Assembly: GCF_030812995.1 (NCBI RefSeq)
Contig: NZ_JAUSTT010000036.1
Span: 1 to 34,888, forward strand
Direction: 5' to 3'
Length of the DNA: 34,888 nt
Origin: Bacillus chungangensis
GTDB lineage: Bacteria > Bacillota > Bacilli > Bacillales > Bacillaceae_C
In this document: one piece after another, positions 1 through 7,950 of the stretch
Numbering within the stretch: the first letter of the stretch is position 1
Layout: each line of letters opens with the position of its first letter
Translations under genes and position numbers: made by a program
Notes under the pieces: model-generated
The model's database searches: none
Told to the model about the DNA's origin: nothing
What the model saw: the letters and a program-made list of their open reading frames with translations, nothing else

Positions 1-91
1 CACCCGTTCCCATCCCGAACACGGCAGTTAAGCTTCTCTGCGCCGATGGTAGTGGAGGATTTCCCTCCGCAAGAGTAGGACATTGCCAGGC
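1..91 (+). rRNA. rrf: 5S ribosomal RNA, 3' portion
   Basis: The window opens inside a 5S rRNA. The conserved stretch CCCGAACACGG, the GCGCCGATGGTAGT segment and the closing GAGAGTAGGAC-like segment are all present and in the right order. The molecule ends near GCCAGGC at 85-91, followed at once by a terminator. About 25 nt of the 5' end lie outside the window. This marks the end of an rRNA operon; no tRNA genes follow it. Confidence 0.93.
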
Positions 92-100
92 AACCTAAAG

Positions 101-131
101 AGGATGATTCATTTTTTGATCATCCTTTTTT
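101..131 (+). terminator. Rho-independent terminator of the rRNA operon
   Basis: AGGATGAT (101-108) pairs with ATCATCCT (119-126), and a run of T follows directly. It lies 10 nt after the end of the 5S rRNA, as expected for the end of an rrn transcript. Confidence 0.85.
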
Positions 132-145
132 CTATTCCTCTTAGT

Positions 146-420
146 AAAGAAAGAATCACTCAATGGATGTATGCTAAGAAGTATGATGGTACTGAAATTC
201 CTGATGATAGTTATGAAATGAGAGCAATGGTTGCATATTTAACTTATATTTCGGAAGGTATTCCAATAGGGGAGAATGCTCCATGGTTTGGATTAAATAA
301 CATGGAAAACTCCAACTCCTCATATCGATAATGGGGAACAATTAAATGCACAATCATGTTTTGCTTGTCATGCCGCAGATGGTTTCAGGAACAGATACGA
401 ACAATGACCTGCACTGCGGG
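146..420 (+). pseudogene. Decayed TsdA-like c-type cytochrome fragment
   Basis: This is an internal fragment of a c-type cytochrome of the thiosulfate dehydrogenase (TsdA)-like family. One frame reads the segment with EMRAMVAYLTYISEGIPIG, which is typical of the region between the two heme domains. After a frameshift near 305-320 the next frame reads PTPHIDNGEQLNAQSCFACH, giving a CxxCH heme-binding motif at 357-371. A second frameshift near 381-385 is needed to continue as GSGTDTNND. There is no start, no signal peptide and no first heme domain, and the sequence ends soon after the heme motif. It begins directly after the rRNA terminator, so an ancestral gene was probably cut by a rearrangement at the rrn locus. 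The heme motif and the family-like segment are seen in the sequence; the TsdA assignment rests on recognition of the segment and is less certain than the class. Confidence 0.7.
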
Positions 421-733
421 TTCATATTTTTTCTTAAAATAATATATCTGTAAATATGAAGACAGGAAAATGATTGATTGTTTGCATGGATGGAAGTTCC
501 TCTTTGTGATGTGTTAAGATGATACAAGAACTAAAAAGCTTGTTTTAAAAGACATTGATTATTTATGTTGCATTGATTCAGGCAGAAAGAATGATAGTCA
601 GTCTCCAAAATACATTTCAACGACTTTCATAAATGTACGAGAGATCTTCTGTACGGGTGAATAACTTTTTCAATAAGCCCTTATAGGGTAAAATAGCTAA
701 TAGTAAGATAAAAAGAATATTAGGTGAACGGAT
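421..733. other. Intergenic stretch before tsaE; weak promoter candidate
   Basis: No gene is seen here. A weak sigma-A-like promoter can be proposed: TTTTCA (667-672), a 16-nt spacer and TAAAAT (689-694), about 40 nt upstream of tsaE. The -35 matches consensus at only four of six positions. A ribosome binding site AGGTGA (721-726) precedes the tsaE start at normal spacing. In B. subtilis thiL lies upstream of tsaE; it is absent here. Confidence 0.35.
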
Positions 734-1186
734 ATGACATATTGTATAGCAACAAATGATGAACAGGAAACAAGGATGTTTGCAGAAAAAATGGCAAAGC
801 ATTTACAAAGCAATGATGTGCTGCTTCTGGAAGGTGATTTAGGAGCTGGGAAAACCACTTTTACAAAAGGAATAGCGGCAGGACTAGGGGTGAAAAGAAC
901 GGTAAATAGCCCGACGTTCACTATTATAAAAGAATATCAAGGAAGGCTTCCTCTTTACCATATGGATGTCTATCGCATCCAAGATGCTTTTGAAGATTTA
1001 GGATTTGATGAGTACTTTACAGGCGGCGGGATCGTCGTGATTGAATGGGCACATCTTATTAGAGAACAGCTGCCTGAAGAACATTTGCTTATTAACATAG
1101 CTCGGGATGACCATGAGAAAAGAAGCATTACGCTTCATCCTGTTGGCCATAGGTATACAGCCTTATGTGAGGAGATATTTGCATGA
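734..1186 (+). CDS. tsaE: tRNA t6A37 biosynthesis ATPase TsaE
   Basis: TsaE is the P-loop ATPase that works with TsaB and TsaD to put the threonylcarbamoyl group on A37 of ANN-decoding tRNAs. It acts in the cytoplasm. The 150-residue length is normal for the family. A Walker A motif GDLGAGKTT sits at residues 34-42, followed by the SPTFTIIKEY segment (about 59-68) that the family uses as a switch region, and by the HMDVYR and VVIEWA segments. The start is supported by AGGTGA 7 nt upstream. The gene overlaps tsaB by 4 nt (ATGA), so the two are translationally coupled. It is the first gene of a tsaE-tsaB-rimI-tsaD operon, the B. subtilis ydiB-ydiC-ydiD-gcp order. Confidence 0.95.
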   Translation: MTYCIATNDEQETRMFAEKMAKHLQSNDVLLLEGDLGAGKTTFTKGIAAGLGVKRTVNSPTFTIIKEYQGRLPLYHMDVYRIQDAFEDLGFDEYFTGGGIVVIEWAHLIREQLPEEHLLINIARDDHEKRSITLHPVGHRYTALCEEIFA

Positions 1187-1890
1187 AAGTATTAGCAATT
1201 GATACATCCAATGATGTTTTAGGGATAGCTTTAGTTAACAATACCAAAGTGATTGGAGAATATATTACAAATCTAAAAAAAAACCATAGCATAAGAGTGA
1301 TGCCGGCAATTGAGCGTTTACTGCATGATTGTGAATGGAATCCGTCGAACCTGGAGAAAATTGTTGTAGCGAAGGGACCTGGTTCCTATACAGGTGTACG
1401 CATTGGAGTAACAATTGCGAAAACACTTGCGTGGAGTTTAAACATTCCGATTGTCGGTGTTTCTAGTCTTGCTGTAATGGCTAGTTCTGCTCATTTTTTC
1501 AACGGATTTATTAGTCCATTCATTGATGCACGAAGAGGAAAAATATATACGGGACTATATCATTATAAAGAGGGTCAATTACAGGTTGTAGTTGAAGATG
1601 TAAATATTCTGGCAAAAGATTGGCTGGAAAAGCTAAAACAAAAAGATGAAAAAATTCTCTTTATTGGCAATGACACTCGTTTACATGAAGAAACAATCCA
1701 TACTATTATGGGTGATCAAGCATTTATTGCTCCAGTTTCTCTGTACAACCCGCGTCCAAGTGAATTAGGATTGCTTGGTCTTCCACTTTTAGGCGAGGAC
1801 GTACATACATTTGTTCCAAATTATATTCGTCTAGTGGAAGCTGAAGCAAAATGGCTGGAAAAACAAAACGAAGGAAATCATCAATCATGA
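1183..1890 (+). CDS. tsaB: tRNA t6A37 biosynthesis protein TsaB
   Basis: TsaB is an ASKHA-fold partner of TsaD in the t6A synthase and is needed to assemble the TsaB-TsaD-TsaE complex. The protein has 235 residues, a normal length. The N terminus MKVLAIDTSNDVLGIALV is the phosphate-1-like strand of the fold, and the segment with KGPGSYTGVRIG (about residues 65-76) is the family signature. TsaB lacks the metal-binding histidines found in TsaD, and none are seen here. Its start overlaps the tsaE stop by 4 nt, and its stop overlaps the preferred rimI start as ATGA at 1887-1890. This tight packing supports stoichiometric expression of the complex. Confidence 0.95.
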   Translation: MKVLAIDTSNDVLGIALVNNTKVIGEYITNLKKNHSIRVMPAIERLLHDCEWNPSNLEKIVVAKGPGSYTGVRIGVTIAKTLAWSLNIPIVGVSSLAVMASSAHFFNGFISPFIDARRGKIYTGLYHYKEGQLQVVVEDVNILAKDWLEKLKQKDEKILFIGNDTRLHEETIHTIMGDQAFIAPVSLYNPRPSELGLLGLPLLGEDVHTFVPNYIRLVEAEAKWLEKQNEGNHQS

Positions 1891-2345
1891 AAAATATCAT
1901 AAATGAAATATTGTTGCGAGATGCAGTATTAGATGATATTGAAGGATTGCTAAACGTAGAGAAACAGGCATTTACTTTGCCTTGGACTCGTGAAGCTTTT
2001 TTCCATGAATTAACGAATAATCAATATGCTGTTTATACAGTGTTGGAGTATCAGCAGCAAATTATCGGCTATTGTGGAGCATGGATTATTATAGATGAGG
2101 CTCATATAACAAATATCGCAGTACTGCCAGCATATCAAGGAAAAAAATTAGGCGAGGCATTACTGACAAAAATGATGCAAACTGCTAAAGAGATGGGGGC
2201 TTTTATCATGAGTCTGGAAGTGAGGGTAAGCAACCAAGTTGCACAATCGTTGTATCAAAAACTAGGCTTTCAAAAAGGGGGGATTCGGAAGCATTATTAT
2301 TCCGATAACCATGAGGATGCCCAAGTGATGTGGGTGACATTATGA
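1887..2345 (+). CDS. rimI: GNAT N-acetyltransferase RimI (ribosomal protein S18 / protein N-alpha-acetyltransferase)
   Basis: This is a single GNAT domain of 152 residues. RimI transfers acetyl from acetyl-CoA to protein N termini, classically ribosomal protein S18. The acetyl-CoA binding motif A is visible as [20 protein letters not shown]. The LEVR and YQKLGF segments near the C terminus also fit RimI. An in-frame ATG at 1851 exists, but the start at 1887 is preferred: it gives the usual RimI N terminus, overlaps the tsaB stop as ATGA, and has AAGGAA 10 nt upstream at 1871-1876. RimI is commonly encoded inside the t6A operon of Bacillaceae. Its substrate in this organism is inferred. Confidence 0.92.
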   Translation: MKNIINEILLRDAVLDDIEGLLNVEKQAFTLPWTREAFFHELTNNQYAVYTVLEYQQQIIGYCGAWIIIDEAHITNIAVLPAYQGKKLGEALLTKMMQTAKEMGAFIMSLEVRVSNQVAQSLYQKLGFQKGGIRKHYYSDNHEDAQVMWVTL

Positions 2346-3364
2346 GTAACAAGGATTTACTAATATTAGGTTTAGAGACGAGCTGTGACGAAACAGCAGC
2401 TGCTGTTGTGAAAAATGGTACAGAGATTCTTTCAAATGTTGTCGCTTCCCAAATTGAAAGTCATAAGCGCTTCGGTGGTGTTGTTCCCGAAATTGCATCA
2501 AGACATCATGTTGAAGAAATTACAATTGTTTTAGAAGAAGCAATCGAACAAAGCGGAGTGTGTGTTCAGGACATTGATGCAATTGCTGTTACCCATGGAC
2601 CTGGATTAGTGGGGGCGCTTTTAGTTGGCGTAAATGCTGCTAAGGCTTTTGCTTTTGCCCGTCAAATACCTCTTGTAGGTGTTCATCATATTGCTGGACA
2701 CATTTATGCGAATCGCTTAGTAAGTGAGATGGTATTTCCTTCCCTTTCTCTAGTTGTTTCTGGAGGACATACGGAATTAGTCTTCATGCGGGAGCATGGA
2801 AAGTTTGAAGTGATAGGAGAAACACGAGATGATGCTGCTGGTGAAGCATACGATAAAGTGGCAAGAACGCTAGGGCTTCCTTATCCAGGGGGGCCTCATA
2901 TCGATCGGCTTGCACATGAGGGAAAGCCAGTAATTGATCTTCCTCGTGCATGGTTAGAGGACGACTCTTATGATTTTAGCTTTAGTGGCTTGAAATCTGC
3001 AGTGATCAATACTTTGCATAACGCAAAGCAAAAAGGAATTTCATTAAATGTGAATGACATAGCAGCAAGCTTTCAAGCAAGTGTGATTGATGTACTCACG
3101 GCTAAAACGCTGCGAGCTGCTCAAGATTTCAAAGTAAAACAAGTTTTGCTTGCTGGCGGTGTTGCTGCAAATCGTGGATTACGAAATAAGTTGGCAGCAG
3201 TATTTCAGGATTTTCCTGAAATCGAGGTGAAAATTCCACCTCTAACTCTTTGTACAGATAATGCTGCAATGATAGCAGCAGCAGGAACTGTGTTCTTTCA
3301 AAAAGGAAAAAGAAATGAATTAGATTTAAATGCGTTTCCAGGGCTGGAAATGGCAAGTGTCTAG
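2342..3364 (+). CDS. tsaD: tRNA N6-threonylcarbamoyladenosine transferase TsaD
   Basis: TsaD (formerly Gcp/YgjD) transfers the threonylcarbamoyl group from TC-AMP to A37 of tRNA. It is the catalytic subunit of the bacterial t6A complex. The protein has 340 residues. Visible signatures are the N-terminal [12 protein letters not shown], the [11 protein letters not shown] segment, the metal-binding HHIAGH (about residues 109-114), [10 protein letters not shown], and the C-terminal [12 protein letters not shown], which carries the last metal ligand Asp. An ATG at 2330 is in frame. The ATG at 2342 overlaps the rimI stop as ATGA and gives the family-typical N terminus, so it is preferred. It is the last gene of the operon and is followed by a hairpin terminator. 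Confidence 0.96.
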   Translation: MSNKDLLILGLETSCDETAAAVVKNGTEILSNVVASQIESHKRFGGVVPEIASRHHVEEITIVLEEAIEQSGVCVQDIDAIAVTHGPGLVGALLVGVNAAKAFAFARQIPLVGVHHIAGHIYANRLVSEMVFPSLSLVVSGGHTELVFMREHGKFEVIGETRDDAAGEAYDKVARTLGLPYPGGPHIDRLAHEGKPVIDLPRAWLEDDSYDFSFSGLKSAVINTLHNAKQKGISLNVNDIAASFQASVIDVLTAKTLRAAQDFKVKQVLLAGGVAANRGLRNKLAAVFQDFPEIEVKIPPLTLCTDNAAMIAAAGTVFFQKGKRNELDLNAFPGLEMASV

Positions 3365-3431
3365 CAGACAGCGATCGTTTTCGTTTAGTCCCTTATACGA
3401 TTAAAGAATAGGAAAAAGATTGCCTAAATAT

Positions 3432-3480
3432 AGAAACGTCTCATTCTCGATAAAAAAGAGCATGATGGCGTTTCTTTTAT
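3432..3480 (+). terminator. Terminator of the t6A operon
   Basis: AGAAACG (3432-3438) pairs with CGTTTCT (3469-3475), and the inner bases (TCAT/ATGA, CTC/GAG) extend the stem with a few mismatches. A T-rich tail follows. It lies about 70 nt after the tsaD stop. Confidence 0.7.
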
Positions 3481-3542
3481 CTTTTACATCTACCTGGTAT
3501 GTCCAGGTAAACCCAACTATCTGTGTGTATTGTTAGTAAATC

Positions 3543-3764
3543 TGTGGATAATTTGTGAGCAACAACTTTCTATTTGTGGTTAAATAGTGGATAAAAAAAA
3601 GAAAATAGCATCATTTATGTGGATAAATAGGATTTTTTATGTGGATAAAGTGGATAACTATAAAGATAGCATGAAAATTTAATAAAACTATTGTGTAGAA
3701 ATCTGTGGATATTTCCAAGGGGAAAATGTTGATCTGTGGATTGATTAACTTGTAGTGTGGATAA
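3543..3764 (-). other. DnaA-box cluster downstream of tsaD
   Basis: Four perfect copies of TTATCCACA, read on the minus strand, lie at 3543-3551, 3618-3626, 3640-3648 and 3756-3764. One-mismatch copies lie at 3575-3583, 3586-3594, 3649-3657 (abutting the previous perfect box) and 3704-3712, and a two-mismatch copy at 3735-3743. That makes nine boxes in about 220 bp, all in one orientation, in an AT-rich intergenic region. TTATCCACA is the DnaA consensus. B. subtilis has DnaA-box clusters outside oriC that bind DnaA and restrain initiation, and to my knowledge one of them lies beside gcp (tsaD). I infer the same role here. There is no dnaA or dnaN gene nearby, so this is unlikely to be oriC itself. 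Confidence 0.85.
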
Positions 3765-3790
3765 CATACAACCTTACTAGAAGCTGCGAA

Positions 3791-4046
3791 AGATTCGTAC
3801 CCAGCGATTTCCCAAAGAGAATGTATGTTGTGAACAGGTACGTGATTACGCCAAACGAATTGGGGACTTAAAGGAGAAAAAAGAACAAATTGTAAAACAA
3901 ATGGAAGAGCTATCGAAAGAGCGAATCGAATATCAAGTGTTGATTTCTTCCCCCCTGGTATCGGTAAAGCAACAGCAGTTCTTCTCATTGGCGAAATAGG
4001 TGATATTCGACGTTTCAAGAATCATAAACAATTAAATGCGTAGGTA
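3791..4046 (+). pseudogene. IS110-family transposase remnant
   Basis: The translated stretch EQVRDYAKRIGDLKEKKEQI, then after a frameshift PGIGKATAVLLIGEIGDIRR, FKNHKQLNA and a stop at 4041-4043, matches the C-terminal helix-hairpin-helix region of IS110-type (DEDD) transposases. The frameshift falls in a run of six C at 3950-3955. The N-terminal catalytic half is missing and no element ends could be placed. It is a dead fragment lying between the DnaA-box cluster and ydiF. Confidence 0.8.
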
Positions 4047-4049
4047 AGA

Positions 4050-4090
4050 AGAAGGGTTGTCCACAAAAGCGGAAAACCCTTCTTTCATTT
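4050..4090 (+). terminator. Hairpin terminator, possibly bidirectional
   Basis: AGAAGGGTT (4050-4058) pairs perfectly with AACCCTTCT (4075-4083), with a T-rich tail on the plus strand. It follows the IS110 remnant. It could also help end the converging ydiF transcript, but on the minus strand the tail is A/T mixed. Confidence 0.55.
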
Positions 4091-4140
4091 ATCCCACATC
4101 TACCTGGCAAGTCAAGACTCAGGAGGAATCAAAAGCGCTA

Positions 4141-4186
4141 GGTAGGGGGATGGAGAAAACCCTCACTCATTGGAAGTTTTACTTAT
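4141..4186. repeat. Short interspersed repeat, copy A
   Basis: About 45 bp (GGTAGGGGGATGGAGAAAAC and the following bases through GGAAGTTTTACTTA) match a second copy at 9071-9117 with only a few differences. Copy A sits at the 3' end of ydiF and slightly overlaps its stop. The function is unknown; copy B can form a hairpin and copy A only a weak one. Confidence 0.55.
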
Positions 4187-6099
4187 TCTTCGAGCTCAGC
4201 CCATTCCTCCATCAATTGCTCCAATTGAGATTTCATGTCTTCTATTTCTTCACTTACTTTTTGAAATATTTCATGCTGTTGATAAACTTCTGGATCAGCA
4301 AGTGACATTTCTTTCTCCTGCAGTTCTTGTTCTAAAGCTTCTATTGTTGTTTCAATTTCTTGCAAACGCCGTTTACGCTGGCGCTCAAGCTTTTGCGCTT
4401 CTTTGTTTAGATGATAGGATTGTTTGTTCGTCTGTTCTTTAGCCTTTTGCACATCTTGCTGTTCAAACGCAGCCAATTCTATCGCTTCTTGTTTTTTTTC
4501 AATGTAATAATCGTAATCGCCTAGATAGACATTTGCACCATTACTTGTTAGTTCAATGACTTTTGTTGCTACGTTATTAATAAAATAGCGATCATGGGAA
4601 ACAAAAAGGATTGTCCCTGGGTAATTAATTAACGCATGTTCTAATATTTCTTTACTGTCTAAATCTAAATGATTGGTAGGCTCATCAAGGATAAGAAAAT
4701 TTGCGTCTTGCATAGCCAGTTTTGCAAGCGATAATCGTGCTTTTTCGCCGCCGCTAAGCGTAGACACATGTTTATCTACATCGTCTTGGGAAAACAGAAA
4801 ATGACCGAGCATGGTACGAATTTCTCGTTCACTTTTTGTAGGATATTCATCCCATAGTTCGGCTAGCACTGTTTTGTTAGAAGTAAGTGTTGCCTGCTCT
4901 TGATCATAGTAGCCAATGAGAAGATTAGCTCCATACCTCAAGTCGCCTTCTAAGAGAGGAAGTTTCTTTATGACTGTTTTTAAAAGTGTTGTTTTTCCAA
5001 TTCCATTTGGACCAACAAGAGCAATGCTTTCCCTCTTTTGAATTGATAAGTTTAAATTTTTGACTAGAGCTGTGTCATGATAGCCAATAACACCATCATT
5101 TATATGCAAGACATCATTGCCGGTTTCACGTTTTATTCCAAACATCATGGACGCAGTATGTTCTTCCCCATTTGGTCTTTCTAATATTTCCATTCGTGCT
5201 AATTGTTTGCGGCGGCTTTGTGCTCGTTTCGTAGTGGAGGCTCTAGCAATGTTTTTTTGCACAAAGTCTTGAAGCTTGGCGATTTCATCCTGTTGTTTTT
5301 CATATTTTTTTAGTTCTTGTTCCTGTCTTTCTGCTTTTTGAACTAAATATTTACTATAATTTCCTTTGTATTTTGTCATGCTTTGTCTCGATAACTCATA
5401 TACTTGATTTACTATTTTATCAAGAAAATATCGGTCATGAGAAACAACGAGAATGGCACAGTCATTATTTTGCAAGTATTGTTCCAGCCATGATAATGTT
5501 TCGATATCTAGATGGTTTGTAGGTTCATCTAATATTAATACATCCGGCTTTGTTAATAACAGTTTTGCCAATGCAAGGCGTGTTTTTTGCCCTCCGCTTA
5601 AGTGGGTAATCACTTTATCATAATCTTGTTCATAAAAACGCATGCCATGCAGCACAGAACGTGTATCTGCTTCATATTGATAGCCGCCTATCTCTTTAAA
5701 CTTAGTCTGCAAGAAGTCATATTCTTTCATTAACTTTTCATATTGATCCTGTTTTTCATAGATGGATGGATCAGCCATTCGTTTTTCTAAGCTTCTCACG
5801 TTTTTTTCCATCTCTCTTATATTGTCAAAGACAGTCATCATTTCTTCCCAAATCGTTAATTCCGATTCAAGTCCAGTATTTTGGGGCAAATACCCGATGG
5901 ATACATCTTTAGGTTTAATAATATCCCCACTATCAGTAGCCAGTTCACCAGCAATTATTTTTAATAGTGTAGATTTGCCAGCGCCATTTCGACCTACAAG
6001 TGCAATCCGATCTCGTGTTTGCATTTCTAATTTGATATTGGATAAAATAAGTTCAGCTCCGAAATATTTTGTCAGCTGTTGAACTTGTAAAAGCATCAT
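4183..6099 (-). CDS. ydiF: ABC-F family ATP-binding protein, YdiF type
   Basis: This is a cytoplasmic ABC-F protein with two fused ATPase domains and no membrane segment. Proteins of this type act on the ribosome, in translation or in protection from antibiotics. The first domain has Walker A GRNGAGKST, signature LSGGQKTRLALAKLL and Walker B VLILDEPTNHLD. The second has GPNGIGKTT, LSGGEKARLSLAKLA and FLILDEPTNHLD. The inter-domain linker is charged and helical, and a C-terminal Lys/Glu-rich coiled coil covers roughly the last 90 residues. An ATG at 6105 is open, but GAGGTG at 6112-6107 is only one base from it and 7 nt from the ATG at 6099. The latter gives MMLLQVQQL, matching the B. subtilis N terminus, and is preferred (638 residues). 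The exact ribosomal role cannot be read from the sequence. Confidence 0.93.
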   Translation of the reverse strand: MMLLQVQQLTKYFGAELILSNIKLEMQTRDRIALVGRNGAGKSTLLKIIAGELATDSGDIIKPKDVSIGYLPQNTGLESELTIWEEMMTVFDNIREMEKNVRSLEKRMADPSIYEKQDQYEKLMKEYDFLQTKFKEIGGYQYEADTRSVLHGMRFYEQDYDKVITHLSGGQKTRLALAKLLLTKPDVLILDEPTNHLDIETLSWLEQYLQNNDCAILVVSHDRYFLDKIVNQVYELSRQSMTKYKGNYSKYLVQKAERQEQELKKYEKQQDEIAKLQDFVQKNIARASTTKRAQSRRKQLARMEILERPNGEEHTASMMFGIKRETGNDVLHINDGVIGYHDTALVKNLNLSIQKRESIALVGPNGIGKTTLLKTVIKKLPLLEGDLRYGANLLIGYYDQEQATLTSNKTVLAELWDEYPTKSEREIRTMLGHFLFSQDDVDKHVSTLSGGEKARLSLAKLAMQDANFLILDEPTNHLDLDSKEILEHALINYPGTILFVSHDRYFINNVATKVIELTSNGANVYLGDYDYYIEKKQEAIELAAFEQQDVQKAKEQTNKQSYHLNKEAQKLERQRKRRLQEIETTIEALEQELQEKEMSLADPEVYQQHEIFQKVSEEIEDMKSQLEQLMEEWAELEE

Positions 6100-6228
6100 T
6101 GACATTCACCTCATACTATCATAGCTACAGTGTAACGTATAACCACAGATATCGGCAATCATATCAAATGTTAGTATGAAAGGGCACGTTTATAAAGCCT
6201 TAAATTCACAGTACATTTTTTCTCTTAT

Positions 6229-6276
6229 GGTGAAAAATGGAGGTTCATGTAGATTACTTTTCTAATCTTTTTCACC
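6229..6276. other. Nested inverted repeats upstream of moaC
   Basis: GGTGAAAAA (6229-6237) is the exact reverse complement of TTTTTCACC (6268-6276), and inside it AGATTA (6251-6256) pairs with TAATCT (6263-6268). A two-part stem-loop is therefore possible between the divergent ydiF and moaC genes. No T-run follows on the plus strand, so it is not a convincing terminator. It does not match a molybdenum-cofactor riboswitch that I can recognise. Confidence 0.4.
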
Positions 6277-6362
6277 TCGTATCATTTGTACATCGTTATA
6301 ACCGATGAAATGTCCCTTTTCAATAAAGATTCGATTCATCGTTGTTTTAACAAATAGTTCAA

Positions 6363-6391
6363 AAGACATTCGCATAAAAATAGTGTATGAT
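6363..6391 (+). promoter_or_regulatory. Sigma-A-type promoter of moaC
   Basis: AAGACA (6363-6368), a 17-nt spacer and TATGAT (6386-6391) lie just upstream of moaC. AGAGGTG (6398-6404) is the ribosome binding site for the ATG at 6415. The transcription start would fall almost at the ribosome binding site, leaving a very short leader. Confidence 0.5.
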
Positions 6392-6414
6392 GAACGAAGA
6401 GGTGTATGTGAATA

Positions 6415-6918
6415 ATGAAACTTACTCATTTTAATGAACAAGGCAGAGCAAAAATGGTAGATGTAAGCGATAAACCAACGACTATACGAACTGCAATCTC
6501 TCGTTCCAGTATTGAAGTGAAAAAAGAGATTTATGACCACATCATGAATAACAAAATAAAAAAAGGCGATGTACTAGCTGTAGCCCAAATCGCGGGAATC
6601 ATGGCAGCTAAAAAAACATCGGATATAATCCCCATGTGCCACCCAATCCCATTAAACGGCATCGATATTCAGTTTACTTGGCATCAAATTTCTGCTGATC
6701 GCTATCAATTAGAAATAGAGGTGGAAGTGAAGACGAAAGGGAGTACGGGAGTAGAAATGGAGGCTTTGACTGCTGCTTCTGTTGCTGCTTTAACCGTTTA
6801 TGATATGTGCAAAGCAATAGATAAAGGGATGGTCATTGGCCATACTTACTTATTAGAAAAAACGGGCGGTGTATCTAGTCCTGATTATAAAAGGCAAGTA
6901 ACAGAACGAGAGAACTGA
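6415..6918 (+). CDS. moaC: Cyclic pyranopterin monophosphate synthase MoaC
   Basis: MoaC converts the 3',8-cyclo-GTP made by MoaA into cyclic pyranopterin monophosphate, the first stable intermediate of molybdenum cofactor synthesis. The 167-residue length is normal. The family signatures are present: MVDVSDKP near the N terminus, the [20 protein letters not shown] block around residues 60-80, [11 protein letters not shown] (about 111-121), and [12 protein letters not shown] (about 127-138) with the catalytic Asp-Met-Cys-Lys segment. No other moa or moe genes are in the window. It is placed between ydiF and rex as in B. subtilis. Confidence 0.96.
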   Translation: MKLTHFNEQGRAKMVDVSDKPTTIRTAISRSSIEVKKEIYDHIMNNKIKKGDVLAVAQIAGIMAAKKTSDIIPMCHPIPLNGIDIQFTWHQISADRYQLEIEVEVKTKGSTGVEMEALTAASVAALTVYDMCKAIDKGMVIGHTYLLEKTGGVSSPDYKRQVTEREN

Positions 6919-6931
6919 TTGATCCCAAATA

Positions 6932-6959
6932 AGCACAAAGAAAAGAGCAGCTTTGTGCT
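6932..6959. repeat. Perfect 9-bp inverted repeat between moaC and rex
   Basis: AGCACAAAG (6932-6940) and CTTTGTGCT (6951-6959) are exact reverse complements with a 10-nt loop. No T-run follows on either strand, so termination would be weak. It lies where a rex promoter would be expected but does not match the Rex consensus TTGTGAA-N4-TTCACAA. Confidence 0.45.
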
Positions 6960-7042
6960 CGAAAAAGCCTGACAAAGTTAAAAATGTGTTTCATGCAAAA
7001 AAAGAGAAGCATGATAACACGATCTATGGAGGGGGGATAAAT

Positions 7043-7720
7043 ATGAGAGAAGAGACAACAAAAATACCTCAAGCAACAGCAAAAAGACTGCCATTATACT
7101 ATCGCTTTATTAAAAATTTACATGCATCCGGAAAGCAACGTGTTTCTTCAGCGGAGTTGAGTGAAGCAGTGAAAGTAGATTCCGCAACCATTCGCCGCGA
7201 TTTTTCTTATTTTGGAGCTCTGGGAAAAAAGGGATATGGTTATAATGTGAACTATTTATTATCTTTTTTTCGCAAAACATTAGACCAAGATGAATTGATT
7301 AATGTTGCCCTAATTGGTGTAGGGAATCTTGGAACAGCATTTTTAAAATATAATTTTTTGAAAAATAATAATACGAAAATACAACTAGCTTTTGATAATG
7401 ATCCTGAAAAAGTAGGCCGTAAAATTGGCGATGTCCCTGTTTATAGTCTAGATGATCTAGAAGAACAATTAACTGCTTTTCAAGTCTCAGTAGTGATTTT
7501 AACTGTGCCGGTGGGGGCTGCACAACCAATTACAGATAGGCTTGTTCGTTATAATGTAAAAGGAATTTTAAATTTTACGCCTGCGCGCTTAAGTATACCA
7601 CCAGATGTGCGTGTTCATCATATTGATTTGGCTGTTGAATTACAGTCATTGATTTACTTTTTAAAGCATTATCCAAATACAGATGCCGATAGTTCACAGG
7701 ATGAGAATAATTTGTCATAG
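7043..7720 (+). CDS. rex: Redox-sensing transcriptional repressor Rex
   Basis: Rex is a cytoplasmic homodimer that senses the NADH/NAD+ ratio and represses fermentation and respiration genes when NADH is low. The protein has 225 residues. The N-terminal winged helix (about residues 10-75) includes the recognition segment [20 protein letters not shown]. The NAD-binding Rossmann domain begins with [11 protein letters not shown] (about residues 90-100). The open frame extends up to 6953, but ATG 7043 is preceded by the strong site GGAGGGGGG at 7028-7036 and gives the normal length, so the upstream part is rejected. It is followed after 51 nt by tatA. Confidence 0.95.
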   Translation: MREETTKIPQATAKRLPLYYRFIKNLHASGKQRVSSAELSEAVKVDSATIRRDFSYFGALGKKGYGYNVNYLLSFFRKTLDQDELINVALIGVGNLGTAFLKYNFLKNNNTKIQLAFDNDPEKVGRKIGDVPVYSLDDLEEQLTAFQVSVVILTVPVGAAQPITDRLVRYNVKGILNFTPARLSIPPDVRVHHIDLAVELQSLIYFLKHYPNTDADSSQDENNLS

Positions 7721-7771
7721 CCAAAGCACGGATTATAAGTTATGATTAGTAGAAAAGGAGGTGGCCATCAG

Positions 7772-7942
7772 ATGCCGGGTCCAGGAAGTTTAGTATTAAT
7801 TATCGTAATCGCTTTAATTATCTTTGGTCCAAAAAAATTGCCTGAGTTAGGAAGAGCTGCTGGCAACACGTTACGTGAGTTTAAAAATGCCACCAAAGGC
7901 TTAACAGATGATGAGGAAGCACCAAAAAAAGATTCTAAGTAA
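7772..7942 (+). CDS. tatA: Sec-independent protein translocase subunit TatA (TatAy type)
   Basis: TatA forms the pore-like component of the twin-arginine translocase, which exports folded proteins. The 56-residue protein has one N-terminal membrane helix (about residues 5-20, [14 protein letters not shown]), the hinge [10 protein letters not shown], an amphipathic helix and a charged tail. The frame is open from 7742, but AAGGAGGTG at 7755-7763 with an 8-nt spacer fixes ATG 7772. It is directly followed by tatC, as in the B. subtilis tatAy-tatCy pair. Bacillus Tat systems combine TatA and TatC without a separate TatB, and none is seen here. Confidence 0.95.
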   Translation: MPGPGSLVLIIVIALIIFGPKKLPELGRAAGNTLREFKNATKGLTDDEEAPKKDSK

Positions 7943-7950
7943 ATGATGGG

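Noticed and set aside
3543-3764. Chromosomal origin oriC
   Set aside because: Although DnaA boxes are dense, dnaA, dnaN, rpmH and an obvious AT-rich unwinding element arrangement are absent. A regulatory cluster fits better.
6229-6276. Molybdenum-cofactor riboswitch upstream of moaC
   Set aside because: The nested repeats do not match the riboswitch core that I know, and the moaC promoter lies downstream of them.
6953-7042. N-terminal extension of Rex of 30 residues
   Set aside because: The frame is open, but the strong GGAGGGGGG site before ATG 7043 and the normal family length make the later start correct.
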